A stretch of 64,000 nt of DNA from CAZHAX01 sp964530325 (GTDB lineage: Bacteria > Chloroflexota > Anaerolineae > B4-G1). The notes below the pieces were generated by a model. It worked only from the letters and a program-made list of their open reading frames with translations. It was not told where the DNA came from and searched no databases. Made by a program: the position numbers and the translations under genes. The DNA is taken from positions 1-64,000 of the forward strand of contig CAZHAX010000005.1 in assembly GCA_964530325.1 (NCBI GenBank), read 5' to 3'. Of the stretch, positions 57,715 through 64,000 are shown one piece after another (the first letter of the stretch is position 1; each line of letters starts with the position of its first letter).

Positions 57715-57984
57715 GTGGAGAACCCTGAGCAATTCCTGATCTGGCTTGTCTTCATCGCTTTCCTGGGTGCAATGATGTTCCTGCCCCAGTGGCGAGCACG
57801 ACGTCGTCGCGCCAAGCAGATGGAAGAGCTTCGTCCCGGCGACAAAGTGATAACCGTGGGCGGGATCGTGGGCACGCTCAAGCTCCTCGATGCTGAGCAG
57901 GGCAAGGCGCGATTGCAGATTGCCAGCGGCGTAGAGATCGAGATTCTGGCGGCGGCGATCGGCCGCAAGATCGAGGAGTCGTGA
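57715..57984 (+). CDS. yajC: Preprotein translocase subunit YajC
   Basis: An 89-aa protein with one membrane helix (about 8-26), a basic RARRRRAK stretch and the family core MEELRPGDKVITVGGIVGTLKL. YajC associates with SecDF. The start is GTG at 57715 with TAGGAGGT upstream. secD and secF are not next to it, unlike in many genomes; a phosphatase gene follows 83 nt later. Confidence 0.9.
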   Translation: MENPEQFLIWLVFIAFLGAMMFLPQWRARRRRAKQMEELRPGDKVITVGGIVGTLKLLDAEQGKARLQIASGVEIEILAAAIGRKIEES

Positions 57985-58067
57985 GCGGGGTCCAGCTCAT
58001 GGCCCGCCGGGCTGAGCTCCACGCACATCTCGAGTGACCAGGATAGCGGTGACCCGCTGATCAGGCC

Positions 58068-58772
58068 ATGGAGATTAAGGTCGCAGTGGCGAAGGTGGGC
58101 AAGTGGGCATCCAGCGAGAGCGGGGACACGCTGGAGATGATCGAGCGGCCGCGCGGGGGAATATCCTTCGTGCTGGTCGATGGTCAGCGCTCGGGCCGGG
58201 GGGCGAAAGCGGTCAGCAACCTGGTAGCCAGGAAAGCGATCTCCGAACTTGGCGAAGGTGTCCGTGATGGGGCCGCAGCCCGGGCAGCGCACGACTACCT
58301 GTTTACCCACAGAGGGGGCAAGGTCTCTGCTACGCTGAACATCCTCTCGGTTGACCTGGCCTCCAAAACCCTGGTCCTCTCGCGAAACAACCCCTGTCCC
58401 ACGATAGTGGTCACGCCGGACGGCGACCTGCAGCTGATCGACGAGCCTTCGGATCCGGTAGGGGTACGCAGCTGGACCAAGCCACAGATTACCGAGCTGC
58501 CGCTGGTGAGCGGGACGCTGGTCGTAGTTTACACGGACGGCCTGGAGATGGCCGGTGCCCGGTCCGAGCCCGTCTTCGACGTCCCCGCTGCTGTTCGGGA
58601 GCTGCTGGCGCGTGGCAGTTCCGGCGCCCGCGATGTGGCTGACGGACTGCTGGAGAGGGCACTACAGTTGGACGCGCGGCGGCCGCAGGACGACATCAGC
58701 GTGCTGGCTCTGGCAGTCGGCGGCGACGGGGCCGACGGAACGCGTCGGATGTCGGTTCGGCTGCCGCTATGA
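58068..58772 (+). CDS. SpoIIE-type PPM serine/threonine phosphatase
   Basis: A 234-aa stand-alone SpoIIE/RsbU-like phosphatase. Metal-binding pieces are visible: SESGDTLEM near the N terminus, VLVDGQRSGRGAKA (usually DGHG), VYTDGLEMA and RRPQDDISVLALA near the C terminus. Such enzymes dephosphorylate anti-anti-sigma factors or other phosphoproteins. No sensor or STAS domain is fused, and none is encoded nearby. The TrkA-N gene starts 7 nt after its stop. Confidence 0.88.
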   Translation: MEIKVAVAKVGKWASSESGDTLEMIERPRGGISFVLVDGQRSGRGAKAVSNLVARKAISELGEGVRDGAAARAAHDYLFTHRGGKVSATLNILSVDLASKTLVLSRNNPCPTIVVTPDGDLQLIDEPSDPVGVRSWTKPQITELPLVSGTLVVVYTDGLEMAGARSEPVFDVPAAVRELLARGSSGARDVADGLLERALQLDARRPQDDISVLALAVGGDGADGTRRMSVRLPL

Positions 58773-58779
58773 GGGGAGA

Positions 58780-59865
58780 ATGAGAACCCACCGTGTCCGG
58801 CGCGTGGTGCGCGCCTACTGGCGCGACACCCGGGTCCTGATCAAGCAGTTCCGCGTTCCCTTGTTGGCCTTCGTCGTACTCATGTGCGGCGGTGCCGCGG
58901 CGCTGGCCCTCCTCTACGTCAACCCGGAGACAGGGCAGAGGGTGGGCTGGGCGGAGGCCATCTACGCGGCGCTCAACCTGGTCTTCTTCTCGCCGGTCTT
59001 GCCGTTTCCCACAGCGCTCGGGTTGCAGCTTGTCTTCATACTGACGCCTGTCGTCGGTCTTGCGCTCGTGGCCGACGGTGTATTGCGTTTCGGCGTGGCC
59101 CTGTTCAACCGTCGCGGCCGAAAGGAGGCCTGGCAAGTGGCAATCGCATCCACCTACCGTGACCATGTGATCGTGTGCGGGCTGGGGCGCATCGGCTATC
59201 GCGTGGTGAATGAGCTGCTTCGCCTCGGCGAGGACGTGGTCGGTATTGAGGCCGAAGCGAATGCCCCGTTCGTGGAAATGGTGCGCGACCTTCAAGTGCC
59301 GGTGCTGGTGGGGGACGCTCGCCGTCGTGATATGCTGGAGATGGCTTGCGTGAAGGATGCCTCGGCAATCGTCGTCTGTACGCAAGATGACCTGACGAAT
59401 TTGGACGTCGCGCTCGAGGCACGAGAGATCAACCCCGGGATCAAGGTCGTGCTCCGTATGTTCGACGAGCAACTGGCCGACCGGGTCAGGCGCGGCTTCT
59501 CTATTCACACTGCTTTCAGCACGTCCGCGCTGGCCGCCCCTGTCTTCGCCGCCGCAGCCACCCGGGCCCAGATCGATCACTCACTCTATCTGGACGAGGT
59601 ACTGCTGAACGTGGCCCGTACCGAGGTTCGGGAGGGATCGGCGCTCGAGGGCAGGGCCATCGGTGAGATGGAGAAGGAGCTCGACATCACGTGCATCCTG
59701 CACAGAGGATCAGATGCTTCTGACCTGCACCCCCAGCCTGAGGCCGTGCTTCGCGCCGGTGATTCCCTGGTTGTGTTCGCCTCCCTCGAAGCGCTCTCCC
59801 GCCTGCGGTGCGCGAATGGCGAAGCGCCTGACGGCCGCCAGGCGACCGTGCGGCGCGCGGGATGA
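58780..59865 (+). CDS. TrkA-N (RCK) domain protein with atypical channel-like pore region
   Basis: A 361-aa protein. The first 120 residues have two or three hydrophobic segments with a pore-helix-like turn (AIYAALNLVFFSPVLPFPTAL) but no TVGYG filter. The TrkA-N domain (about 125-245) has VIVCGLGRIGYRVVNELL, an NAD(H)- or nucleotide-binding Rossmann motif, and a TrkA-C domain (about 275-345) ends the protein. It looks like a two-TM RCK channel whose filter has changed, so K+ conduction is doubtful. It follows the phosphatase gene by 7 nt, and the P-loop gene overlaps its stop (ATGA). Confidence 0.8.
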   Translation: MRTHRVRRVVRAYWRDTRVLIKQFRVPLLAFVVLMCGGAAALALLYVNPETGQRVGWAEAIYAALNLVFFSPVLPFPTALGLQLVFILTPVVGLALVADGVLRFGVALFNRRGRKEAWQVAIASTYRDHVIVCGLGRIGYRVVNELLRLGEDVVGIEAEANAPFVEMVRDLQVPVLVGDARRRDMLEMACVKDASAIVVCTQDDLTNLDVALEAREINPGIKVVLRMFDEQLADRVRRGFSIHTAFSTSALAAPVFAAAATRAQIDHSLYLDEVLLNVARTEVREGSALEGRAIGEMEKELDITCILHRGSDASDLHPQPEAVLRAGDSLVVFASLEALSRLRCANGEAPDGRQATVRRAG

Positions 59866-60308
59866 GGCGTGTGGGAAAGGGAGAACAAGCGGAACAGGGC
59901 AGCCGGACAACCTCCGAAGCCGCCGAGCCTGAGCAGGGGCCGCTTGTCGCTGTGGTCGGTCCCTGTGCGGCCGGCAAGTCGCTCCTTGTGGATACCTTGT
60001 GCTCCCGAGGAATCAACGCCCGGGAGGTGGCACAGGAGCACTCCTACATCCCCGATATGTGGCTTCGCATCACCGCACCGGACCTGCTGGTCTTTCTCGA
60101 CGTCTCCCTGGAGGAATCGCAGCGTCGTCGCCCGACGGACATCACCGGCGCAGCCTGGGCGGAGCTGGTGCGGCGGCTCGATCATGCACGGGCCAGCGCC
60201 CATCTGTACCTACATACTGATGGGCTGACGCCGGATCAGATCGTCCAGCGGGTGCTTGAGTTCTTGGGCGGCCCCGCAGCGCCGCGCGGGGAAGCGGGAG
60301 CGGGCTAG
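59862..60308 (+). CDS. Small P-loop NTPase
   Basis: A 148-aa protein with a charged N terminus, Walker A GPCAAGKSLL (about 33-42), an acidic strand end VFLDVS as possible Walker B, and an arginine-rich LID-like stretch (SQRRRPTDI). It resembles small kinases of the AAA_17/18 or cytidylate-kinase-like type, but no substrate motif is recognised. It overlaps the TrkA-N gene by 4 nt (ATGA), so it is in the same operon. A terminator follows at 60340. Confidence 0.75.
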   Translation: MRRVGKGEQAEQGSRTTSEAAEPEQGPLVAVVGPCAAGKSLLVDTLCSRGINAREVAQEHSYIPDMWLRITAPDLLVFLDVSLEESQRRRPTDITGAAWAELVRRLDHARASAHLYLHTDGLTPDQIVQRVLEFLGGPAAPRGEAGAG

Positions 60309-60339
60309 AGATCGGAGCAGGCTTCCGGGAGACGAACGA

Positions 60340-60362
60340 GGGGGGAAGCTCTGCTTCCCCCC
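60340..60362 (+). terminator. Terminator between the P-loop gene and tRNA-Asn
   Basis: A perfect 10-bp stem, GGGGGGAAGC (60340-60349) with GCTTCCCCCC (60353-60362) and a 3-nt loop, followed by TGCTTTAT. It also stands downstream of the minus-strand tRNA-Asn, so it may end both transcripts. Confidence 0.8.
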
Positions 60363-60373
60363 TGCTTTATCCC

Positions 60374-60449
60374 TGGCTCCTCGGGTAGGACTCGAACCTA
60401 CAACCAACCGGTTAACAGCCGGCCGCTCTGCCAGTTGAGCTACCGAGGA
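60374..60449 (-). tRNA. tRNA-Asn (anticodon GTT)
   Basis: The minus strand folds as a 76-nt tRNA: acceptor TCCTCGG with CCGAGGA, D arm with AGCTC..GAGC, anticodon loop CTGTTAA with anticodon GTT, T arm TTCGAGT, discriminator G, and an encoded CCA. It decodes AAC and AAU. Confidence 0.96.
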
Positions 60450-60575
60450 AGGCGCCGGGTATTATAGCGCCCCTGAGGGAAACCGTCAACCATCTTGAGC
60501 ACGGGGCGACCTGGAAGCGGCCAGCGCACGGCCGGGAACTCTGGGGCTGCCTCGGCAGGCACGATTGGCCCTGGC

Positions 60576-61835
60576 TCAGACGAATCTGGCGAAGACCTGG
60601 TTCCCCAGCAGCCGCCCGCGCCCCGTCAGCCGAGCGCTGCTGCCATCCCACGAGATCAGGCCGCTGGAAGCGAGATCTGCGAGCTCCAGGCCGAACACGT
60701 CGCCCAGCCCTGTCCCGAAGCGGGAGCGGAAGCTCTCATCGCTCAATCCTTCCGCCAGGCGCAGGCCAAGCATCATCGTCTCGCCCATTTCCTGTTCACG
60801 ATCGATGTCCTCTTCTTGCTGAATCAGCGGCTGGCCTTCCGCGAGCTGCGCGTAGTCGGCTGGATGGAGCACGTTCGTCCAGCGCTGCCGGCCCAGGCGG
60901 GAGGTGGCGCCGGCGCCGAAGCCGAGGTACTCTCCATTGCGCCAGTAGACCAGATTATGCCTGCTGACGTAGGACGAAAAGCACTCGCTCCGCGCGCCCG
61001 CAGCAGAGCTCCGGGCGGAAGCAGCCGCTCTGCCGGTTGGATCCTCCGCGGCCCAGGGCTCGCCGGCCAACGCAGCTGCCGTGCTTTCCTGGCAGCGCGC
61101 GGCCCAGTTCGAGATCTCGTAGTGGAAGTAGCCTGCCCCCGCCAGGGTGCGCTCTGCCAGCTCATACTGGAGAGCGGCCTCGTCCTCACTGGGCGCCGGT
61201 AGCTCGCCCCTTCCTATACGGGCAGAGAGGGGTGTTCCCTCCTCGACGGACAGGGAGTAGAGTGAGAGATGGGTCGGCGCGAGGCCCAAGGCGCTCACCA
61301 GCGTCTTCTCCCAGGCGCCGAGAGTCTGGCCGGGCAGGCCGAAGATGAAGTCGAGATTCAGATTGGTCAGGCCCGCTTCGCGCACCGAGCGGATGGCCTC
61401 CCGGGCCTGGGACCAGGTGTGGATGCGGCCCAGCAGCGAAAGCTCTCCGTCGTGGGACGATTGGACACCGAGGCTGATCCGGTTGATCCCCAGCGCGGCG
61501 GCTTCACGCAAGTGGCCTATCTCGATCGTGCCGGGGTTCGCCTCTATCGTCACCTCGGCGTCTTGGGCCAGGTGGAATGACCCACGCAGAGCAGCAAGAA
61601 GCTGGTCCAACTGGTCAACCGATAGTAGCGACGGTGTGCCGCCACCCAGGTAGATGGAACCGGCAGTGGCATATCGGTGCTGCTTTCCCGCTTGCTCGAT
61701 CTCGCGGCAGACGGCGGAGACGTAAGAGGGGAGCAGCTCTTCCAGGCCGGCGTAGGTGTTGAAGTCACAGTAGGTGCAGCGGGCCCGGCAGAAGGGTATG
61801 TGGACGTAGAGTGCCAGGCGAGCGGGAGTTGCCAT
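60576..61835 (-). CDS. hemW: Radical SAM heme chaperone HemW-like protein
   Basis: A 419-aa radical SAM enzyme with the HemW motif C16RARC20TYC23DF, then YLGGGTPS, GVQS and DFIFGLPGQT. HemW binds heme and inserts it into apoproteins; it is the usual HemN-like protein without coproporphyrinogen oxidase activity. About 45 residues rich in Ala and Ser (about 246-290) are inserted between EISNWA and RHNLVYW, where other HemW proteins have only about 8. The last of the three-gene moaB-moeA-hemW operon, 12 nt after moeA. Confidence 0.9.
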   Translation of the reverse strand: MATPARLALYVHIPFCRARCTYCDFNTYAGLEELLPSYVSAVCREIEQAGKQHRYATAGSIYLGGGTPSLLSVDQLDQLLAALRGSFHLAQDAEVTIEANPGTIEIGHLREAAALGINRISLGVQSSHDGELSLLGRIHTWSQAREAIRSVREAGLTNLNLDFIFGLPGQTLGAWEKTLVSALGLAPTHLSLYSLSVEEGTPLSARIGRGELPAPSEDEAALQYELAERTLAGAGYFHYEISNWAARCQESTAAALAGEPWAAEDPTGRAAASARSSAAGARSECFSSYVSRHNLVYWRNGEYLGFGAGATSRLGRQRWTNVLHPADYAQLAEGQPLIQQEEDIDREQEMGETMMLGLRLAEGLSDESFRSRFGTGLGDVFGLELADLASSGLISWDGSSARLTGRGRLLGNQVFARFV

Positions 61836-61847
61836 GACGCAGGAGGG

Positions 61848-63077
61848 TCAGCGCAGGAGGATGACGTCCAGCTCGGAGCCGGCCGGCAGATGGTCGCAGC
61901 TCTCGGGCACGATCGCCAGCCCGTCGGCTAGGACGAGCGAGCTGAGGATGCCCGAGCCCTGGTCGCCCGTCAGCGTGGCCTCGTAGCCACCGCCTCGCTC
62001 GGCGAGCTGCACTCGCAGGTAGTGGCGGCGGCCGTCCTTCTGGGCGATCCTGTTGGTGAGCCTGGCCCGCACGACGGTACGGCTCAGATCGGTGAAGCCA
62101 GACATCTTGAGAAGGGCGGGCCGGGCGAAGAGCTCGGTGGTGATCATTGCCGATACTGGATTGCCGGGCAGGCCGAGGAGCGGAACGTCTCCGACGACCC
62201 CGAAGGCGAGCGGCCGGCCGGGCTTCATGTTCAGAGACCAGAAGTGCATCTCCCCTTCGGACTGAAGCACCTGCTTGACCAGATCGAACTGGCCGATGGA
62301 GACTCCTCCTGAGGTGATTATGAAGTCGGCCCGGCGAGTGAGCGCCCGCTTGATCGCCCTGCGGAGGAGGCTTTCGCGGTCGGGCGCCACGCCGAGCAGC
62401 AGCACGGAGGCGCCGTAGCTCTGGACCTGCGCGGCGACGGTGTACGAATTGGCGTCTCGAATCTGCGCCGGCCCCGGAGTGCGATCCGGCGGGACGACCT
62501 CGTCGCCTGTGGCGAGTATCGCCACCCGGGGCCGCCTGACGACGGAGGCGCGCGTGCGGCCGACCGCGGCCAGCATGCCGATTTCCTGCGGGCGGAGTAC
62601 CGTGCCTGGCTGGAGGACTACCTGCCCTGCTCTCACGTCCTCGCCGGCCTCTCGCACGTTAGCGCCGGCGGCGGGTGCCGCTTTGACGGTCAACCATCCA
62701 CCGTCAACTCGTGTGTCTTCGAAGGGAACGACGGTGTCCGCCCCCGGCGGCACGGTGGCGCCTGTCATGATGCGGACGGCGGTGCCCCTCTCCACTCGCA
62801 GCCCGATCAGGCCGCCGGCACGTATCTCGCCCACGATCTGGAGGCGCCCTTTCTTCTTGAGATCCGAGGAGCGGACGGCGTAGCCGTCCATAGCGGAGTT
62901 GGACGTGGGCGGGATGTCCCGATCGGCCAGTATGGTCTCAGCCAGCACGCATGCGGCCGCGTCCAGCAAACCGACGATCTCGGTGCCAAGCACGGGGACC
63001 GCCCCAAGGATCCGCTCCAGCGCCTCTTCGACGCTGAGTATGGGGCGCGGCTTCTTAGACACTTCTGGTCTTTCCAC
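61848..63077 (-). CDS. moeA: Molybdopterin molybdenumtransferase
   Basis: A 409-aa MoeA that inserts molybdate into adenylated molybdopterin. It has the NSAMDGYA motif near residue 60, RIMTGATVPPGADTVVPFED, GDEVV, and DFIITSGGVSIGQFDLV and GLPGNPVS in the MoCF domain, plus the C-terminal beta-barrel. The start codon overlaps the 3' end of moaB by 23 nt, so the two are translated together. It implies molybdenum enzymes in this organism. Confidence 0.95.
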   Translation of the reverse strand: MERPEVSKKPRPILSVEEALERILGAVPVLGTEIVGLLDAAACVLAETILADRDIPPTSNSAMDGYAVRSSDLKKKGRLQIVGEIRAGGLIGLRVERGTAVRIMTGATVPPGADTVVPFEDTRVDGGWLTVKAAPAAGANVREAGEDVRAGQVVLQPGTVLRPQEIGMLAAVGRTRASVVRRPRVAILATGDEVVPPDRTPGPAQIRDANSYTVAAQVQSYGASVLLLGVAPDRESLLRRAIKRALTRRADFIITSGGVSIGQFDLVKQVLQSEGEMHFWSLNMKPGRPLAFGVVGDVPLLGLPGNPVSAMITTELFARPALLKMSGFTDLSRTVVRARLTNRIAQKDGRRHYLRVQLAERGGGYEATLTGDQGSGILSSLVLADGLAIVPESCDHLPAGSELDVILLR

Positions 63078-63564
63078 TGTGTTCCGTTTCTTCTCCCCGC
63101 AGCATGGCCACGGAGTGAGGCAGAATCGGGGCCAGCGTTCTCATCCCCTCGCGCACTGCCCTTGGGCTGCCGGGGAGATTGACGATCAGCGTCTGCCCGC
63201 GGATAGCGGCGACGCCTCGGGAGATCACGGCCAGCGGGGTCCTGCGGTAGCCCTCTTGGCGGAGGACTTCGGCGAGGCCAGGCATCTCCCTGTCGGTCAC
63301 GGCAAGCGTGGCCTCAGGCGTGACGTCCCGGGGAGCGGGCCCGGTGCCGCCCGTCGTTACGATCAGGTCGAGGCCGAGTTCGTCTGCCAAGCGGGTCAAC
63401 TCTCGCTCGATCACTGGCCGCTCGTCGGGCACGAGCGCCTCGTGCACGACCTCCGCGCCTAGTCTCCTCAGCTGCTCGGACAGCAACGGACCGCTGAGGT
63501 CCTCGCGCTCACCGCTATACCCCTTGTCGCTCACAGTGACGACGGCCGCCCGAATTGGGTCCAC
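63055..63564 (-). CDS. moaB: Molybdenum cofactor synthesis protein MoaB/MogA
   Basis: A 169-aa MogA/MoaB-type protein that adenylates molybdopterin. The TTGGTGPAPRDVTPEA motif and the GFDLIV-like strand before it, plus NLPGSPRAV in the last third, match the family. It begins the moaB-moeA-hemW operon from the promoter at 63596-63624. MogA versus MoaB cannot be told by eye. Confidence 0.92.
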   Translation of the reverse strand: MDPIRAAVVTVSDKGYSGEREDLSGPLLSEQLRRLGAEVVHEALVPDERPVIERELTRLADELGLDLIVTTGGTGPAPRDVTPEATLAVTDREMPGLAEVLRQEGYRRTPLAVISRGVAAIRGQTLIVNLPGSPRAVREGMRTLAPILPHSVAMLRGEETEHSGKTRSV

Positions 63565-63595
63565 GCTATCCTCCGGCTGGCTGCGAAGCGCAGTC

Positions 63596-63624
63596 AGTAT
63601 AGCACAGGCCTACCGAGTGATCAA
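63596..63624 (-). promoter_or_regulatory. Promoter of the moaB-moeA-hemW operon
   Basis: TTGATC (63619-63624), 17-bp spacer ending TGTGC, TATACT (63596-63601) on the minus strand. Start near 63588, leader about 24 nt. Confidence 0.8.
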
Positions 63625-63675
63625 GGACTGGTGTCTGCGCGGGTGGCCCTTCGGCTGGCCCAGAGCGGATTCCCA

Positions 63676-63704
63676 TTGACAGTTGGGCGGTTCTCGTTTA
63701 GAAT
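63676..63704 (+). promoter_or_regulatory. Promoter of the EF-G-like gene
   Basis: TTGACA (63676-63681), 17-bp spacer, TAGAAT (63699-63704). It leaves a leader of about 130 nt before the ATG at 63843, longer than for most genes in the window. Confidence 0.82.
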
Positions 63705-63842
63705 TGGCCTCACCCTAGCTGACGGGCGGGAACGACCCCACCGTTCATTCACCTCCCCCAGCTTGAGCGCGGCCGCAAGCCGCGCATTCGGTTGGGTCGC
63801 TTGATGGGGACTCCTGCCGTCGGATCGAGAGGTAGCAGCCGC

Positions 63843-64000
63843 ATGAAAGAGTATCACACGGATAAGTTGCGCAACCTCGTCCTCCTCGGCCACGGTAGTG
63901 CGGGGAAGACCTCGCTGGCGGAGGCTATGCTCTATGCCAGCGGCGCCACCAACCGGCTGGGCCGGGTCGAGGATGGGACGACTGTTGCAGACCACGACGA
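63843..64000 (+). CDS. Elongation factor G-like GTPase, N-terminal part
   Basis: Only the first 52 codons are in the window; the gene runs off the end. The G1 P-loop is G16-H-G-S-A-G-K-T-S24, followed by LAEAMLYASGATNRLGRVEDGTT, which matches translational GTPases of the EF-G2/FusA-like group. The position of GTTVAD supports EF-G over EF-Tu. Full domain content cannot be seen. Its own promoter lies at 63676-63704. Confidence 0.85.
   Translation, partial: MKEYHTDKLRNLVLLGHGSAGKTSLAEAMLYASGATNRLGRVEDGTTVADHD

Overview
This 64 kb window is GC-rich bacterial chromosome, gene-dense, with two tRNA genes and about 58 protein genes. The gene content points to a member of the Chloroflexota, probably related to Anaerolineae. 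The clues are a CpXC-domain protein, a bacterial staygreen homolog, a CruF/glycosyltransferase carotenoid set as used by filamentous anoxygenic phototrophs, an archaeal-type phosphoglycerate mutase, MsmX/UgpC-type orphan ABC ATPases and long Thr-Pro linkers in exported proteins. This is inference from gene content; there is no rRNA to confirm it. Promoters are easy to see: TTGACA-like and TAGAAT/TATAAT-like hexamers 16-17 bp apart, often with an extended TGTGC before the -10. At least three genes appear to be leaderless.

Layout. 1-264: repeats, tRNA-Arg and its promoter. 261-4915 (minus): a four-gene operon of a hydrolase-like membrane protein, a PAP2-like membrane protein, a sensor kinase and a CpXC protein; the first two have lost catalytic residues. 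5090-9274: tsaC and a bifunctional class A PBP. 9339-12524 (minus): an APC permease-USP-USP-DUF389 fusion. 12691-18904: a DeoR regulator with a triple-repeat operator, two orphan sugar-type ABC ATPases flanking apgM, and a conserved protein with a nucleotidyltransferase-like signature. 18990-28890: a light/pigment cluster with a TIGR01777 epimerase, a Rieske protein, a decayed photolyase, a DEDDh exonuclease, staygreen, crtI, crtB, cruF, a YbgA-like protein, a two-repeat lycopene cyclase, a divergent PlsY and a GT2 glycosyltransferase. 29025-31442: a membrane-bound spermidine-synthase-like protein.

31439-37553 (minus): two operons, VWA protein/small beta-rich protein/membrane protein and TPR-zinc ribbon/rhomboid/GT4. 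37716-45002 (plus): DUF554, then rpmH-rnpA-yidD-[PQQ-propeller lipoprotein]-yidC-jag, a PfkB-family kinase, parA, parB and a duplicated CQLGxF-motif protein. 45035-54202: MTH938-like and DUF1294 proteins, hisG, a phosphodiester glycosidase-family protein, a second APC-USP protein, a CAP-domain protein, murI, xseB and ychF. 54218-60308: a large membrane sensor kinase divergent from yajC, a SpoIIE-type phosphatase, a TrkA-N channel-like protein and a P-loop protein. 60374-63564 (minus): tRNA-Asn and a moaB-moeA-hemW operon. From 63843: the start of an elongation factor G-like gene, cut by the window edge.

Working together: the carotenoid genes predict a hydroxylated, glycosylated and perhaps acylated gamma-carotene, like the carotenoid glucoside esters of Chloroflexus. 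TIGR01777, YbgA and photolyase genes travel with light-response clusters in other bacteria, and staygreen acts on tetrapyrroles, so 18990-28890 reads as one light/pigment unit. No CRISPR array, insertion sequence, prophage or rRNA operon was seen.
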